The notes under the pieces were generated by a model. That model ran no database searches. It saw only the letters and a program-made list of their open reading frames with translations, and was not told where the DNA came from. This document shows positions 15,861 to 29,460 of a stretch of 64,000 nt of DNA, one piece after another. Position 1 is the first letter of the stretch. Every line of letters begins with the position of its first letter. The stretch is from Lanius collurio (lineage: Eukaryota; Chordata; Aves; Passeriformes; Laniidae), in NCBI GenBank assembly GCA_020086605.1, contig JACBWW010000016.1, forward strand, positions 19,270,926-19,334,925, written 5' to 3'. The position numbers and the translations under genes were made by a program.

Positions 15861-18800
15861 TATATTGATACAGAACTTGTGTCTCTGGAGGCTAAACCCT
15901 TTATTCTTTGAGTTAATTTTTTTACTCCAAGTGGTTATATTGATAAAAATTTAATATTGTGTTCTGAAGTTTTGACATTCCTTTGCATATCTTCATTCTT
16001 TGCAATTTCTGTTATGGGACCATATCTCACCTCCACATTCTTTTACCACAGGAACGGAGGAAATAATGAATATATTCATAGTTAGTGATAAGTGATGAAA
16101 ACCAGGACAGGACAGCTGTATAAATAATTGTAATTGTGAAGGAAGGCCTACTGACCCACCTGTAATTCACCCTGTGCCCTGGCAAAGACAAAGGGGTTTA
16201 CACAGAGGCTGGAGTTAGATAAAGCTGGTCTGGGAACCCAAGTTAGAACACTAAATATTTAAAAGGTAGTTATTAGTGATTGCTAAAATGCCCTTTTTAC
16301 CTTAATAACTGTTTGTAATAGAAGGTTGCCTGTAACCTCAGTCTACAGATGGCTGACAAATACTGGCTAAGAAAAGTGAATTCTTCTGATATACCAGGAA
16401 CTGAACAAAGCAAACAACTGAGCAATGAAAAATTTCCAATCGAAATTTCTGATACAAGTTCATATATTTGGTATATCACTTAGTGTAACTTCAAGAACAC
16501 CCCTCTGCCATTTTGGAATGGTGTTGGTCTCCTGGGGACCTCTGCTTTATCTGTTATCCCAGTGAAAATGCCTCAGCTGCTAAAGGGTAGCTAAAGCAGT
16601 ACTAGAAACACTTCTGAACAGTTGAACCTTATCTCAGACAATGCCAACAAACTGGAGACAAACAGTGGAAGGAAGATCAAACAGAAGGGCTTGATCTCAA
16701 AGATGTACACACTTTCCACTCTGAAAAGCCAATAACCATGTTGGGAAAATTATCTCATTCAATTTATGATGAATGTTATTCTAGATCCAATAAGCAAATA
16801 TTTTTGTCACACTTGGCTTCATTTTTTATCTTTGAATATGTTTTACCTTGTCTGTAGCAGCACTGCTTCATGATCAGCTCTCTGAAAATACCCTCTAAGG
16901 GGAAAAGACGAGTCATTCTGAAGAAGAGTTGCTCTCTTTGGACTAAGTTTAACTGGTGTAAACTGACAGCATCTTCCATTTATCACCAGGTCAGAGCACA
17001 CATATAAGCAGTTACTATGGAGCAGCTCATGCATTGCAAATTAACACCTCTGTTTAAATATGACTAATTTATTCACATGCTCACTCCCTTAATCTTAGCC
17101 AGAGAATTGCATTAGACTGCAATAGCCACAGAAAGACAAAAATTGTTTATAAGCAAGCCACACTCATATAGATGATTTTGCAATATTTTTAAATACTCTT
17201 TTGACACTCAATTCCTCAGTATTTACAAAACAAAAAAAAAAAAATACATTGCTAAAGAGATTATTAAGAGTAAATTCCACTAGTACTTGAACCATTTAAC
17301 CCCCCACTCAGCTTTCTACACACAAAACACATATTGGGGAATGGTGCATATGGAAAGCATATGGACTGTGGCTGAAATGGAACAAAGCCACCTTTTTGGT
17401 AAGAATTCTGTATTAAGTACTCACATCTGCAGACTAGCAGTGATGGCACTTTCACATATGCAAGTTATTCTCCCCTCTGAATTCAGCCAGTGGTTCTTTA
17501 GCCGACAGACACAAGTTTGAAGCCATGGCTTCATTCCCAGGGAGTTCATCTGTCTCAGGGAGCAAAGGAGAACGTAACACTGCAATTATGCATGAGAACC
17601 AACTATGGAAACTTATATGGATTGACCAAGAAAGGAAAAATAGCCCAGACATATGGGGTGGTGTAGGAAAAGGCACAGATTCTCCTGTAGGAGCATGGCA
17701 CTGCCAGAACAGCTAAGCATAAACAGCCAGCTGAGAGCAAGAAATGTCTGAGAATGAAGGGCAAAATGAGCTGGGTAGGAGGAAGAAGCCGTATAACACC
17801 GAGTTGAAAATGAAGGGATTTGATTTGGTTTAGAAGGAAACTATAATCCAGCTCTTAGGCTTCAAGGAAAAGGGCAGTAGAGAATATCAGGCTAGAAAGG
17901 CTAAGTCAAGAGTATGTGTCATGAATTTCAAGGTTGTACACTCTCCTTCAAAGAATCCAGAGAAGTTTGTAGTGCAAGATGCTAAAAATATTTCTAGATA
18001 CTAACACAGCAATGAAGATCACATTAACATACAGCTCTGTACGGAATGGTATATAAATTAGAACTATTTGCAAAGGACTGGAAATAATAAGCTCATATAG
18101 AATGATAAATGTGTGTTATTAATGCTCTGTTGTCTTAATTGCAAGGCTTTTGTTCTCTATTACAGAATGAGAATATTCCCTGCAAAACAATTATTCTCTT
18201 GATTGTTGGCTAGATTAGCATTTGCCACAGGGCTTTATGCTTCACAAAATATTTTTGCTTGCATGAAGAAACCTTGAAAGGCAGGCAGATAGCAAATGGT
18301 GAAGTCAAAGAAAACAGATCATGTCTGCTTTGCCTTAACCATCTAACTGATCATGTATGGATGGGAGTGCTTCCCACACGAGGAAGAAGTGAACAGAGCA
18401 CACATGCTCAGTTCAGCATTTGACAGGTGGGTATTTTGTGTGCTATTCCAGAAAAAAAAAAAAAGAAATATGAAAGAAAAAACAAGTATGGAGGCATTTT
18501 ATTTTATTTGAGCCTTTTCCTTAGTTCCCGACATCTTTTGACCAAATCTTATTTGTTCACACACTGCCTACCAACAGAGTAATAAGAACATCATAGAACT
18601 GAAAATACAAGTAATCAAACCTTTCTTTTAAGACACTTATGACTCAGCAGGTCATGATTTTCCAATCCCTAGGTGAGTCAGAACTAAGCCTGTGAAATGG
18701 TGTTGGAAAGTACAAAACTTGATCCTTTATCTGCAGTGCAAGAGTCTCAGTTCTTGCAATTAAGTGATCCAAGTTGTAATGAAACATCCCAGCCAAACTC

Positions 18801-21800
18801 TCAGTCAGGTACTTTCATCCTATCTCAACTTGCTCCTGCAATTTCATTTGGATATGGAGCTCAGTGTGTTCTGCCCTGATCAGGGAGGTGAGGCAGTGTG
18901 TGGCTACCTGGCTGCTGTCCTGGTTCATGTTTATGGGAACATGAACCTTTTGTGAATAGGACAACAGAAATACAACAGGAATACGAGGGACAGGTCCCTG
19001 ACTCCAACATGGAGGAACCAGATCAGAACACACACAGCACTCAAGGAGATACAGAGACAGACTGAGAAAACCACCTTGTGAGGTTTACAGCCAGGCAATC
19101 AGCACAAATGAAATCTTGCAGCATTTCTGACAGTAGCAGCAAGGTTAGGGGATGTGTGCACACCGTGGCTTTTTGCTAATCGAGATTATCGTCCGTGTTT
19201 ATTCAATCAATATCAGCATGTCTGAGGGGACTGAAAAGGCACTAATAAGGACACACACTGTTTAGGGTAAACACAGAGCTGATTACAGCAGCATCCACTT
19301 GATTTGGCAACTAAGATGTAAATGGATATTTTTGAGATGCTGATAGAATTCACTTGAAAATGGGAAAGCGGACAGCACCTTCTGGGCTCTTTGTTACTCT
19401 TAGAACAGCAATCCTGGGACTCACCGTGGGTCTGTGTCAGCTCCTGGCAGACTCTCAAGCCACTGCATTGAGAATATTTATATAGCTACCCTCTGCAGCA
19501 GGGAATGCAGACAAAAGCCAGGTAAGTCACCTAGATATTCCTCTCCTACTGTGATACCCAGGCTGCCAAATTGTGCAGCCTAAGAGACTGCAAGCCAACA
19601 AAGGATTTGACACAGAGAGTATTTGCCATGGGACAATGAAGCACAGAGATGCTCAGAAGTTAGCTCTAAGGTCACAGTTGTATACTGAATGTAAATTACA
19701 TTATGGAAGTCTATTGCATATCTACTTCAGATTTGCTCAGAAAAGAGAACTGTGGGATTGCTGTACAGTGAAGACATCCTTTGAGAATAAATATTCCCAC
19801 TGTTATTGTTTAAAAGATGAATGATCATATTGGCCCCCAAGAATGCCCTCACAGAAATAATCTGTTCAGACTTTTCAGTCATATATGTGTATGCCATTTT
19901 AAGTGAGGAAAGAAACAATCTTGCCTTGCTAGAGCTTATATTCTGACAGGAATGTCAGCTACATCGCTTGGGACTCTGTCTAAAAAAAGGATTTGGAGGC
20001 ATAAAATTGAAATCAGGAGGAATTTTGGTAGAGAAACCCAGAGCTGCAATCCTGAGTTGTGAACCTCAGCTGCCACTTGTATCCCATTCATTCAGCATTT
20101 TGTGGCTGTAAAGCTGACTAGAGACTAGCAAGTTCTGCTTTGGCACCCACTCAGAATTGCCTGAGTTTTGACAGAGCTGAGCAGCTTGGCTCTTAACCCA
20201 GCCAGGCAAAAGGAGACTTGGCATTGCTGATGACAAAGAAAATAGTTTTTGGAGAATTAAATGCATTTTTTCAATTTGCTGAAATAGAGTAATTCTGATC
20301 ATTAGCAGAGGTACAGAATGGCCTGACCGTTGCATTTAAGACCTTGGTTTTTCTATGCACACAATGGCACAGCACATTAACTCTTCTGCCTAAGTAGCCC
20401 TGGATGACATTCCATCTGTACCATGATGGATCTCCAGCCACTTCCTGGAACACACTGGTGCAGTGCACAAAATCTAACTTTGTGTTTGTGCCTACATATA
20501 TTTTTTCAGATATAGGAACTTAGAAACCAAGACCAAAACTGTAATCACAAAGTACTCAAACTTTGTCACTATTTTCTCATCTTTCAGGACCTTACTGGTG
20601 ACAATTGTCTTCAGGTCTGGTGGTGCTAAATTCCTGCAGTTCCTGTGAAAGTCCAGTAGAGTTGAGAACGCTTGACAATTTGACAAACTCTCACAGGAAT
20701 TTTTTACCTGGTGCCAAAAGAATAATATGGGGGAAATGAACATTTGATGTTTCTTTAGAACAGAGCAGTATCTCTAAGAAAAATAAATCACATGGACATC
20801 ATCCATAGGCAAGCCTGGAAGCTGATACCTGGAAATGCTTTTGAAGTCAATGACAAAATATGTTCACTTTTAACAGTGCAAGAGAGCACACAAAAAGAGG
20901 TTCTTTAACTCTGGAAGTGTGCACACAGTCAAAACCTGAAAAGCAGCCACTGAGGTCTTTGACAAGGCACAGAAATACCTTGAAATAAGCAAATCCTATT
21001 ACCATAAAGGAAAATTGCACACATTGCAGCACTACTTCGTCTCAGCCTCCACCTCCCTGGAAATCTATCAAGAGTTCTGAGGAAGAGGCTGAAAAAAATA
21101 AAGGGCTGAAAAAGCAGGTAGAAACAACACATTTTGTGCAAGAACTGTTAGATTTCTTTCTCCTTCAAGCTTTTGCACATACACCCCTCACACCCCTCAT
21201 GATTGGGGAATGTTAAACAGTGCTATAGACGAAATGTCATTCCTTGAGTAAGCACACAAGCTGAATAAAGCCAGGAGGAATTGGCCTCCCAAACGTTGCA
21301 AAGGGGATGGAGTAAACAGAAGTTCTTCCAAAGCCAGGTAAGAAATGGTGACAGCAGAGTCAGGTGATCCCTGCTCCACCTGGCTGTGGGGAGTTCTCCA
21401 GGTTCTAAGCAGGGAAGGAATTGTTCATTCCCATTTTCTTGGTTGCATACACACAAATATGTATGTCCATAAAGTGCACCATCTTCAAAGAGTTCCTTGA
21501 TAAATTACCAACATTTCAATGAAACAGTTGTAGAAAAAGAATGAATTAAAGTATTCCAAAGTCTATAAAGATGGGGTTAGCTAATAAACAAAACTTATTC
21601 TCATGTTTATGGATCAGTTTTTATTTCTCTCATGTTCATTTAATCTCAGTGCTGAAAAGTTATACTTTTTATTGAATTACAATGATTACCAGGCTTAGCA
21701 ACAATGGTGAAGAATACTAGAAAATGGAAGATGCAAGAACTGTCCTTTTTAGACAAAAAATATTAGTGATTTAAGGGATAAGCAAGAAAGCTGTGGCAAA

Positions 21801-21957
21801 TAGAGAGGGCAAAAGGCATTTACTTATAGTCACATAAAGCTAGAGCAGATGTTTCATCTTTGTCATGTCCTTTCTTCCTTACAGCAGACAGAAAATACAG
21901 AGGTATATATATTTTTTATTAGTAAAGTGTTGTCTGAAAGTTACTCCCAGAGTCACA
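15861..21957. other. Intronic sequence without a recognised feature
   Basis: AT-rich DNA with a 12-14 base A run near 17230 and another near 18450. A short segment near 20840-20870 contains TTTGAAGTCAATG, which recalls an old amniote interspersed repeat but is too short to call. Nothing else is recognised. Confidence 0.55.
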
Positions 21958-22064
21958 TAAAAAAACACCAAAACAAAACAAAACAACAAAAAAATAACAT
22001 GCCAAAAAAATCCCCCCAAGCAATGAAACAAAACCAAAACAAAAGAAAACCCCAGAGACAAACC
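21958..22064. repeat. A-rich low-complexity tract (AAAAC-type)
   Basis: About 100 bases dominated by A runs broken by C, with repeated CAAAA units and a CCCCCC run near 22012. It is a typical low-complexity tract and may be the relic of a poly(A) tail, although no retroposed body was identified next to it. The open frame across it (lysine- and asparagine-rich) is an artefact of composition. Confidence 0.85.
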
Positions 22065-24030
22065 CTAAACATATGGAGGTAGAATTCAAATACTTCTTTT
22101 CTCTTTATTCACAGTAAACTACTTATATAGGCATACAAGCTACAAATGTCAGTGTCTAATGTATCAAATATGCAATAAATAGTGTCATACTGTAATAGCT
22201 AAAACTTTCATCTTATTCATGTAAAGATGAATGTACTCTTTAACTGGAAGAGGCAATCATAAGAAGTGCATCACTGGGGCTATTTACTATTTGTCATTGG
22301 CAGTCCAACATTTCCAAGCATGTTTGGAAGGAATATTTGGACAGTATATTCAGCAATTTTAAAGATTGTCCTGGTATTATTTACAGATTCCAGGCAGAAG
22401 TGTTATTTCTAATAATTTAGGGTACCGTTCTCAAAATTCTCCTATCTAACAGTTGTGCCTCATGTCTCTCTCACAATTCACATGCACCCCATTTTCCAAC
22501 CTCTCTTAAACCTGGTTATTGCAATCCTTATCCCACCACCCACCTCACTTTTGCTACTCTCAAATGCCAACAGAACCACTCTGCTATTCACCCCTCCTCC
22601 TCTTCAGTCCATTGCCTACAGGTAAATAGCACATTATTAACTGTACATGCAAACAGGACATGCAGAAGTAGTTTCTTAGAGGCCAGACTACATGGTGTTC
22701 TTAGAAAAATATCAAATGGGCCTTCAGGATTTTGCAAGTGAATGAACTACATTTGTGGCAAAAAAAAAACACAAAAAACAAAACAATCCCCAGTCTTCTC
22801 CTGTATGAAAAGAAACCACAGCTTGAGACTGGCACAATTTTCTTAAATCTCTGCACCTTCAGACCAGAGTCATCCTCAGGAAGGTCAGCTCATCCAAACC
22901 ACCCCTGCCTTCTTTATGTGATAAGCTCAAACCAACACATCCAAATACAATGTAAATATTCTGCCATTTAACTGCCAGTCAAAATAATTTCTACAATTTT
23001 ATAGAAATCTTCTGATTAATATCAAAACATTTACAGATATTTACTCTCTTCAAAGCTTAAGCTCATCCCCTCCCACTCCAGTCTTTCCATCCAACAGCCA
23101 CGATTGAATGGAAGCAAAGTATCACTCCTTTCTCTGTGTAAGGGGTGCACCAGGCAAGAAACAATTCCTGCTCATTCAGCTGGGACTTCTCTCCTTGGCA
23201 GTAACTTACACAGAAGAAGTTCTTCCACACAAATGGCAGGCTCAGTTCAAGATGATGAGCACTGAAAATTGCACCATTTTGGCCATTAAGACAAAAGATG
23301 TTTTGAAAATACATCATTACCTGTTGAATTAATGTTTGCCTGTGCCTATAGGCTTATATGTGTGTGCCTACATATAATTATATTTCACCCTTCCCAGCCT
23401 TTTTCTCTCTCACATTCCCACACATGCATCCTTGGAAAGGAGAAAAACCTTCTGTGTATTTTTATTGGCCTGTCAATCTGCTAACTTTTTTTTTTCTTCC
23501 ATAACTGGAATGTCATGTAGCATGTCAGTCTTCCTGCTTTCCCTTTCACCAGAATTAAGCACCCTGCATGACTGCAGAAAAAGCTACTGGGGGAAATGAA
23601 AAAGCAATTTCTTTTCAACATTTAGATTTGATACAAGAGGTGCCATACATTGTGCATCCACGAAAAGAGACACCATGATCAAATCCAACAAACTTCAAAT
23701 CTAACATATCCTATCTCCTGTCCTCTATTAAAATACATATCAAGAAAAAGACACAGATTTTACCTGGTGGAGTAAAACCAGGGAGAATTCTTATCACCCT
23801 AGGAATCAAACTCAAAGCATCCACAAACAGGCTTAAAAATGAATCTTTGAAGTCTCACTTTAAAACTGACCCCTGAGGTTTTGGTGACCACCAAAATGTT
23901 GCAGCATGAAATTTAGGAGACAAGATTTGTCAGTACTTCTTTAAAGAAATCAGCAGGTGATTGTTGCAGTGATGCAGGCACAAGAATACTCACTAACCAT
24001 TCCAAATTTTTCTCTTTCATCCTGATTTTC
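22065..24030. other. Intronic sequence without a recognised feature
   Basis: Mixed AT-rich sequence with a pyrimidine-rich stretch near 22430-22620. No coding exon, RNA gene or transposon was recognised. Confidence 0.55.
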
Positions 24031-24149
24031 CATCCATCCATCCATCCATCCATCCATCCATCCATCCATCCATCCATCCATCCATNTCCATCCATCCATC
24101 CATCCATCCATCCATCCATCCATCCATCCATCCATCCATCCATCCATCC
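24031..24149. repeat. (ATCC)n microsatellite containing one ambiguous base
   Basis: Almost perfect tetranucleotide repeat (CATC/ATCC, about 119 bp or 29 units), with a single N at 24086 and a shift of repeat phase there. It gives false open frames on the minus strand made of MDGW repeats. The N and phase break suggest that the assembly or polishing did not resolve the true length, so the array may be longer in the genome. Confidence 0.98.
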
Positions 24150-26059
24150 CTTCCCTCCTCTCTCTGCACCCCCCCAAAAATATATTGTTTAAAATGAGTA
24201 AAAAAATACAGTAACTAAAAAAGTTCCTGTAATAAGCTGGGAACTGGCATGACTATCTGTCTTTAAGTGTGAGCATTCATAGCTCTGTTTCAAAACCTAT
24301 TCAAACCTGGATAGCCTTTTGTGGGGACAAATGGGGCTGCTGCCAGTTTTTACCAAGTTATAAAATTTTCAGCGTCACAATAAATTGTGAGACAAGGAGA
24401 AGAGAAATTCAATTTAACAAGGAACTCGTAACTTTTCATTGAAGGAGTGCTCAATTGTGGGACAAGGAAGAAAGAGTGAGAGGTACAGTGCACATCAATA
24501 TCTTATCCCTTTCTTTCTGGGCTGTCCTTGGAGGCTTGTCCATAATTTACTTTCCCAGGGGAAATTTAACACAAGTGTAGCAATTTTTCCTTTCATCCTG
24601 CTGATGGACTAAGCTAGCCTCAGAAAAAAAGGGGGAGGTAAAAAAGAAGGAGAAAAGGAAGATCCACAGATATTGTTTACTCTGCAGATCATGTATTATT
24701 TTTACCTTCAGATGTACATATTTTGATAGCAGTGCTAACTGTGCACACACAGATGCATACACCGGGGCAGCGTGATCAATGGTAAGGGTCAATAATCCCA
24801 TTTCAGAAGCAGTTCTGCTGCAGACTGAAATGGAACAGAGCAAAGTCTAAAGTAATGAAATGTGACAGAGCCACATCCACTGCCATCCTCCAAATGCAGA
24901 GAGAAATACATTTCTACACGAGGAAATCCAAAGTGCCAAATTAGCCCTACTCATATAATAAACAAGGCTACAGAGGGTATCGTCCTTAGAATTTGCCTTC
25001 TTCAATTAACTGTAATATGATCTCACAAAGTCTGATTTTTGTTGGAGTATGAATGGCTAACCTTCAGGTTTCCTTGTGACTAAATAGCCTATCTCATTAG
25101 TTCTCAACATTAATCAAATCTTTTATTCCCTCTTTATATTTGTTGTATCACAGTGATATTATAGCTTCTTCAATTGGTTAAATCAAAAAATGATCTATAA
25201 ACAATCACAGTGCACTTAGTATCATAATTGTCAATGCATCTCATTACACTGGGCAGGGCTGGTGACAGCTGGCAAATCTGTTTTTGATCTATGAGCAATC
25301 CCAGCCCTGGATGAAGCTGCCCTTCAGTCAATACAGACGTCAGAAGCAATAGCCCTGTGTTATAAAGTGTGATCACCAAACAACGGAGCCTTCCCCAGCA
25401 CTGAGCAGGTCCAAGGGTAGGAACAACCTTAGGGGGTTCCCTGTGCCAAACTGGGGGTGTAAATGCAACAATCCTAATTGGGTGGAACTTTGCACCCCTG
25501 TATCAGAGCAGCTTAGATGAACAGGAAACCAGCAGAGTAGACATTAAGGAATGTTACTGCTGGGAGCAAGCTGGACAGAGATGGGTCTTTTCTTGTGCTG
25601 TCTTTGGGTTTCCCTCATGTCACAAATAAAGTTCTGTAATCTGTTATGGATAAAATGTTTTTGTGTATACCTATACCAGCCATTTACTCACCCTAATCCA
25701 CCCTTTACATCCCACCTTTCCTTTTCCCAACTTCTGCTGCTGGAAAAGTGACTTCCATTTCTATAAAATTAAAAATCTCAGTCAGACAAAAAAGTGTAAC
25801 TGATTTCTGCAGCAATAATTTCAAGAACTTTTGACTTACTTCCAATTGTCGCTAGGATTTAAAAATTGATAATTCCATGAATTCAATAAATCATATGCTC
25901 AGTGCATTAAGTGCTAATTAAAGAAAATTCCCTAGAAGTAGTAATTAAAGAATTAAAATGTAGTGCAGATGTTTTTAATGGAAATCCCAAAAAACAGATA
26001 TTAACAAATACTGTCCAGTCTTTGAATTGAGCATCTAGAAGCAAAAGTGAACATATTAC
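24150..26059. other. Intronic sequence, possible LTR-like piece at about 25.4-25.65 kb
   Basis: Mostly unremarkable AT-rich DNA. Between about 25400 and 25650 the sequence is less AT-rich and ends in an AATAAAG signal (25625-25631), an arrangement like the R region of an old LTR or a retroposed 3' end. There are no clear TG/CA ends or target-site duplication, so it is not called as an element. Confidence 0.4.
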
Positions 26060-28040
26060 AGCTTTCATCTGTGGCCAACAGACAGCTGGAGCATTGATGG
26101 ATGATGAGGGGCAGGTTAATCATAGAAAACTGGTCACTGTGTGATTTGAACCCCTTCAGACTCTGTGGTCTAGATGCAAGGAGATATGAGAACATCCATT
26201 TATGAATAAAAATACCTACAGAACAAGGACTGGTATAGCAATGGAAAGGAACTACCCATCTGGTAGGGATAAAAGTAAAAAATCCAAATAAGTGTGTAGA
26301 TGAGACACAAACATGTAGAGACATCAAAGGTAACAAAAACCACGTTACTGATACTCCAGTAAGAGGAAAAGGCTCCTCTACTCCTTTGGGAAGAAGTGAA
26401 ACATGATGGATGATGCCAAAAGACTAATGAATTTCTCCTTTTTTCACCTCAGTCTTTATTATAAGGTCAATTGCAATCATGTATCTATCACAATTAATAT
26501 CACTGACAAAAGGCCAGATTTGAGCCTCAAACAGGGAAGGTACAATAAATCAGAGTGCTTAGGTAAGGTGGATGTTCTTAAACAAGCTGAGTCTAATGAA
26601 CTTCATCCACCAGTACTTATAGAGCTAAATGGGAAACTTAAAGTAATCAGGGCTAATCTCTGAGAACTTAAAAATGGATAAACTGAAAGTTCTAAAAAAG
26701 GGCCAGTGTATTGTCTACCTTTAAAAAGTATTTTAAAGAAAAAGGCAACCCTGACAATTGTAAGCCAATCAACTTGTCTTCAATTCATGGAAAAATACTG
26801 AAACAAATAACCAAACTCTTTGTAAGTGCCTGGAAGGTAATGAGAACATGTATAACATCCAACATGGAATTGTCAAGAACAATCATGTCAGAGCAATCTA
26901 ATTTTCTTCCCTGATAGGGTAACAGGCCTTGTGGACAGAGGAAAAGCATCAGATGTCATTTGTACTTTGGGCTCTTTTTGATCCTCTTCCACTTATCAGT
27001 CTTCTAAGCAACCCATGGAAGCATGATTCAGATGAAAATAGCACAAAGTGGGTGCAACACTGATTCAGAAAATCATACTCAGGGTGTGATTAGCAATGCT
27101 CCTAGCGACTTAAAAAGTCACCTCAAGTGACAATCTGGATGAGGCCCTCCTAGGGCTGGTAGCATTTAGGATTTTGACTAATGACAAAGAAAATAGCACC
27201 ACAAAAATACTTGCTGTGACTATCCTTCTCAGAGGCATTATAAATACACTGGATTTCTAATGACAGAGAAATTCAGAGAAACCTTGATGAATTTAAAGAT
27301 CTGATTTGGAAGTCACAGTGCTTGCTCAGTAGGGATAATGGTAAAGTACCTCACTGAGTCAAGAAAAATTAACTGCTTGGGATGGAGAACCACTGACATT
27401 GGTAGCCATTCTGTAGAAAATTAAAAGTTACTGGGGATCAGAAGCTGGATAATCCATCAACAATATCATGCTGCTCCAGTAAAGATGAATGTCCTACTGC
27501 AATGGATAAATTAGTTCTACTTTGTTTGACACAGAAGAATCTTTCTACTCAGCACCAGGAAAGCTGCAGTTGCATTGTTTGATCCAGGCTGAAGAACTGC
27601 ACCTCCAAAAAGTGAGGATCAACTTGTGAAAAGCCAGAAGAAATTAATGATTTAGAAAATACAAGNNNNNNNNNNNNNNNNNNNNNNNNNNNNNNNNNNN
27701 NNNNNNNNNNNNNNNNNNNNNNNNNNNNNNNNNNNNNNNNNNNNNNNNNNNNNNNNNNNNNNNNNCTGCTCTTTGTGCTGAAGTTAGATAGGGCAAGACA
27801 TAAATGACTTAAAGAGCAGCCAGGGAGACTGAGGCTAGATTTTAGGAAAAAAACTGTCAAACAGTAAGAAGCAATAAACAGTAGAGAAGACAGATTGCCT
27901 GTGGAAATTCTGGAATACTCCTGGAAAAAGCTGTCAGAAATAATACAGAAATCTTTCCAAAATAAATGTGGATCTTGCCACACTAAAAGGGTGATCCAGA
28001 TTATCTAAAGGTCCGTCCCACTCGTGTGATTCCATGAGCC
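26060..28040 (+). mobile_element. Degenerate CR1 LINE, ORF2 reverse transcriptase to 3' UTR
   Basis: This is a decayed sense-strand copy of a CR1 non-LTR retrotransposon. The order of recognisable blocks follows CR1 ORF2. A segment like CCTCAGTCTTTATTATAAGG (26448-26467) comes first, then the RT block near 26747-26782, whose frame reads NPDNCKPINLSS (the NYRPVSLTS region of CR1 RT). Next is the TCATGTCAGAGCAATCTAAT block near 26885, then GGTGGGTGCAACACTGA-type sequence near 27050. After the N gap come GGCTAGATTTTAGGAAAAA near 27832 and the 3' UTR end TTATCTAAAGGTCC near 27999. Stops and frameshifts interrupt it throughout, so it is inactive. The 5' limit is uncertain. It resembles CR1 subfamilies shared with turtles, which suggests an old insertion. 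Confidence 0.82.
27666..27765. other. Assembly gap of 100 N
   Basis: Exactly 100 consecutive N, a common placeholder length for a gap of unknown size. It falls inside the CR1 copy, between the RT part and the 3' part, so the real element length cannot be read here. The minus-strand open frame crossing it is not meaningful. Confidence 0.98.
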
Positions 28041-28379
28041 CCACTGAAACACCCCAGAAATTAAACCCTTGCATATGATGATTGAGAGCAGTGAGATGAA
28101 TTAAATACCCATGTTTTTCCAAATAAAGTATTTTATAAAGCTGAACAAAATTATGGAAATTTAGAACCTACATTTTAAAAAAGATGTTGAGAAACAAAAA
28201 CAGACACAGCAAGAAGCCACAGAAAATATTTGAGGGCTGAATATCTTGAAATGAGACTCAAGTACTACAGTGTGTTGCATTACCATTACCTTCCCATCTC
28301 TGTCCCTCCATCAAAGCAAATGATTTCTTAATCTTGTAGTAAAAAATTAGCAAGCAGACAAAAAAAATATAATCCAAGA

Positions 28380-28600
28380 TTAATTTGACCAAAAAATTAG
28401 ATTTATGTTTTTAACAGTGAGAGCAATCAGAGACTGGAACAAATTACCAAAGGAAGCAGCAGATACTCTGCTTCCTGATGCCTTGAAATCAAGACTGGAT
28501 GCTGTCCCAAAAGACAGACTTCAGCCATACATAGGTTAAAAGTTCAACCCAAGGCAATACAGGTTTAATTTAACAGTCTGTGATGTCCTAGAGGGATCCC
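28380..28600 (+). mobile_element. CR1-like LINE 3' fragment, second copy
   Basis: This is a second LINE tail of a type different from the preceding copy. The blocks AGAGACTGGAACAAATTACC (28431-28450) and TTGAAATCAAGACTGGATGC (28483-28502) match the conserved end of ORF2 in CR1/L3-like elements. CTAGAGGGATCCCACAATTG near 28589 corresponds to the usual CTAGATGATCACAATGG 3' tail. It could be a separate insertion or an older neighbour of the 26-28 kb copy. Confidence 0.7.
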
Positions 28601-29460
28601 ACAATTGTTCAAAATCCAGGAATTAATTTAAAGTGAGCCTGAACTTCTTTTCATCTGAACAGGAGGGTCTCTACACCCATAGACTGATATTGTACCTGAA
28701 AGTACTGGCATTGTCTCCACTGCAATATGGTATTTTCATACACTGGGGTTCCTTTCCACAGCTCTATGAACTCAAAAATATCCTTTCCCAAAACACAGCT
28801 GGGAAATGAAAAAATAATATTTAAAAACACATCATCCCAAAACACCTCAAAATTTATTTTGCTCAAAAAATAGAAAATGAAATGTTCTACAAATCTAAAT
28901 GGGTAATGTGAAGGTGTGTTTCTCCTTTTCAGAACCTTAAGAATCTACCATTTAATGCCTTATTTAATCTGTAAAAGTTCTGCCTGCTTTAAGACCAAAA
29001 GGATTAATGGTTTCAAATTCCACTGTGTTGACCTTTATTCAACATTAAAATGCTTATTTGAGCATTCTGCCATGGTACCAGTAAGCCTCTGTCTAATGAA
29101 AATTGTAAGGGAAAAAAAGTTTAACTCCCATATGCCCACAAATAGAATTATTTTGCATTAGGTGGTTTAGTGGATCTTTTCTGCACACACACACAGATAA
29201 CATTGATGCAAAGAGCACTAAAACCACAGAGTACACAGGTTGAATGTTAGAGCAATATTAATGATGATGAAGAACAAAAATGGTTTAGATTTCCTTGTTC
29301 CAAGTAATTGCCCTGAATTGTTTGTGACATCCAATAATTTTAAGCAAAGTCAAACAAAAGCAAATCATACTAGTTACCTCTAAAATAAATTACAGAATTT
29401 TGCTTCCAAATACCAAAAGTCTGATGAAAACTAAAGAAGCAATTTACATACCAGGGTACA
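28601..29460. other. Intronic sequence without a recognised feature
   Basis: AT-rich, with a short CA repeat near 29185-29195. No coding exon or repeat family was recognised. Confidence 0.55.

Noticed and set aside
23913..24177. Minus-strand frames with repeated MDGW units as a repeat protein
   Set aside because: They are translations of the ATCC microsatellite, including an N.
27549..27983. A 144-codon minus-strand frame
   Set aside because: A third of it is assembly gap (N), and the rest is the antisense of a CR1 3' region.
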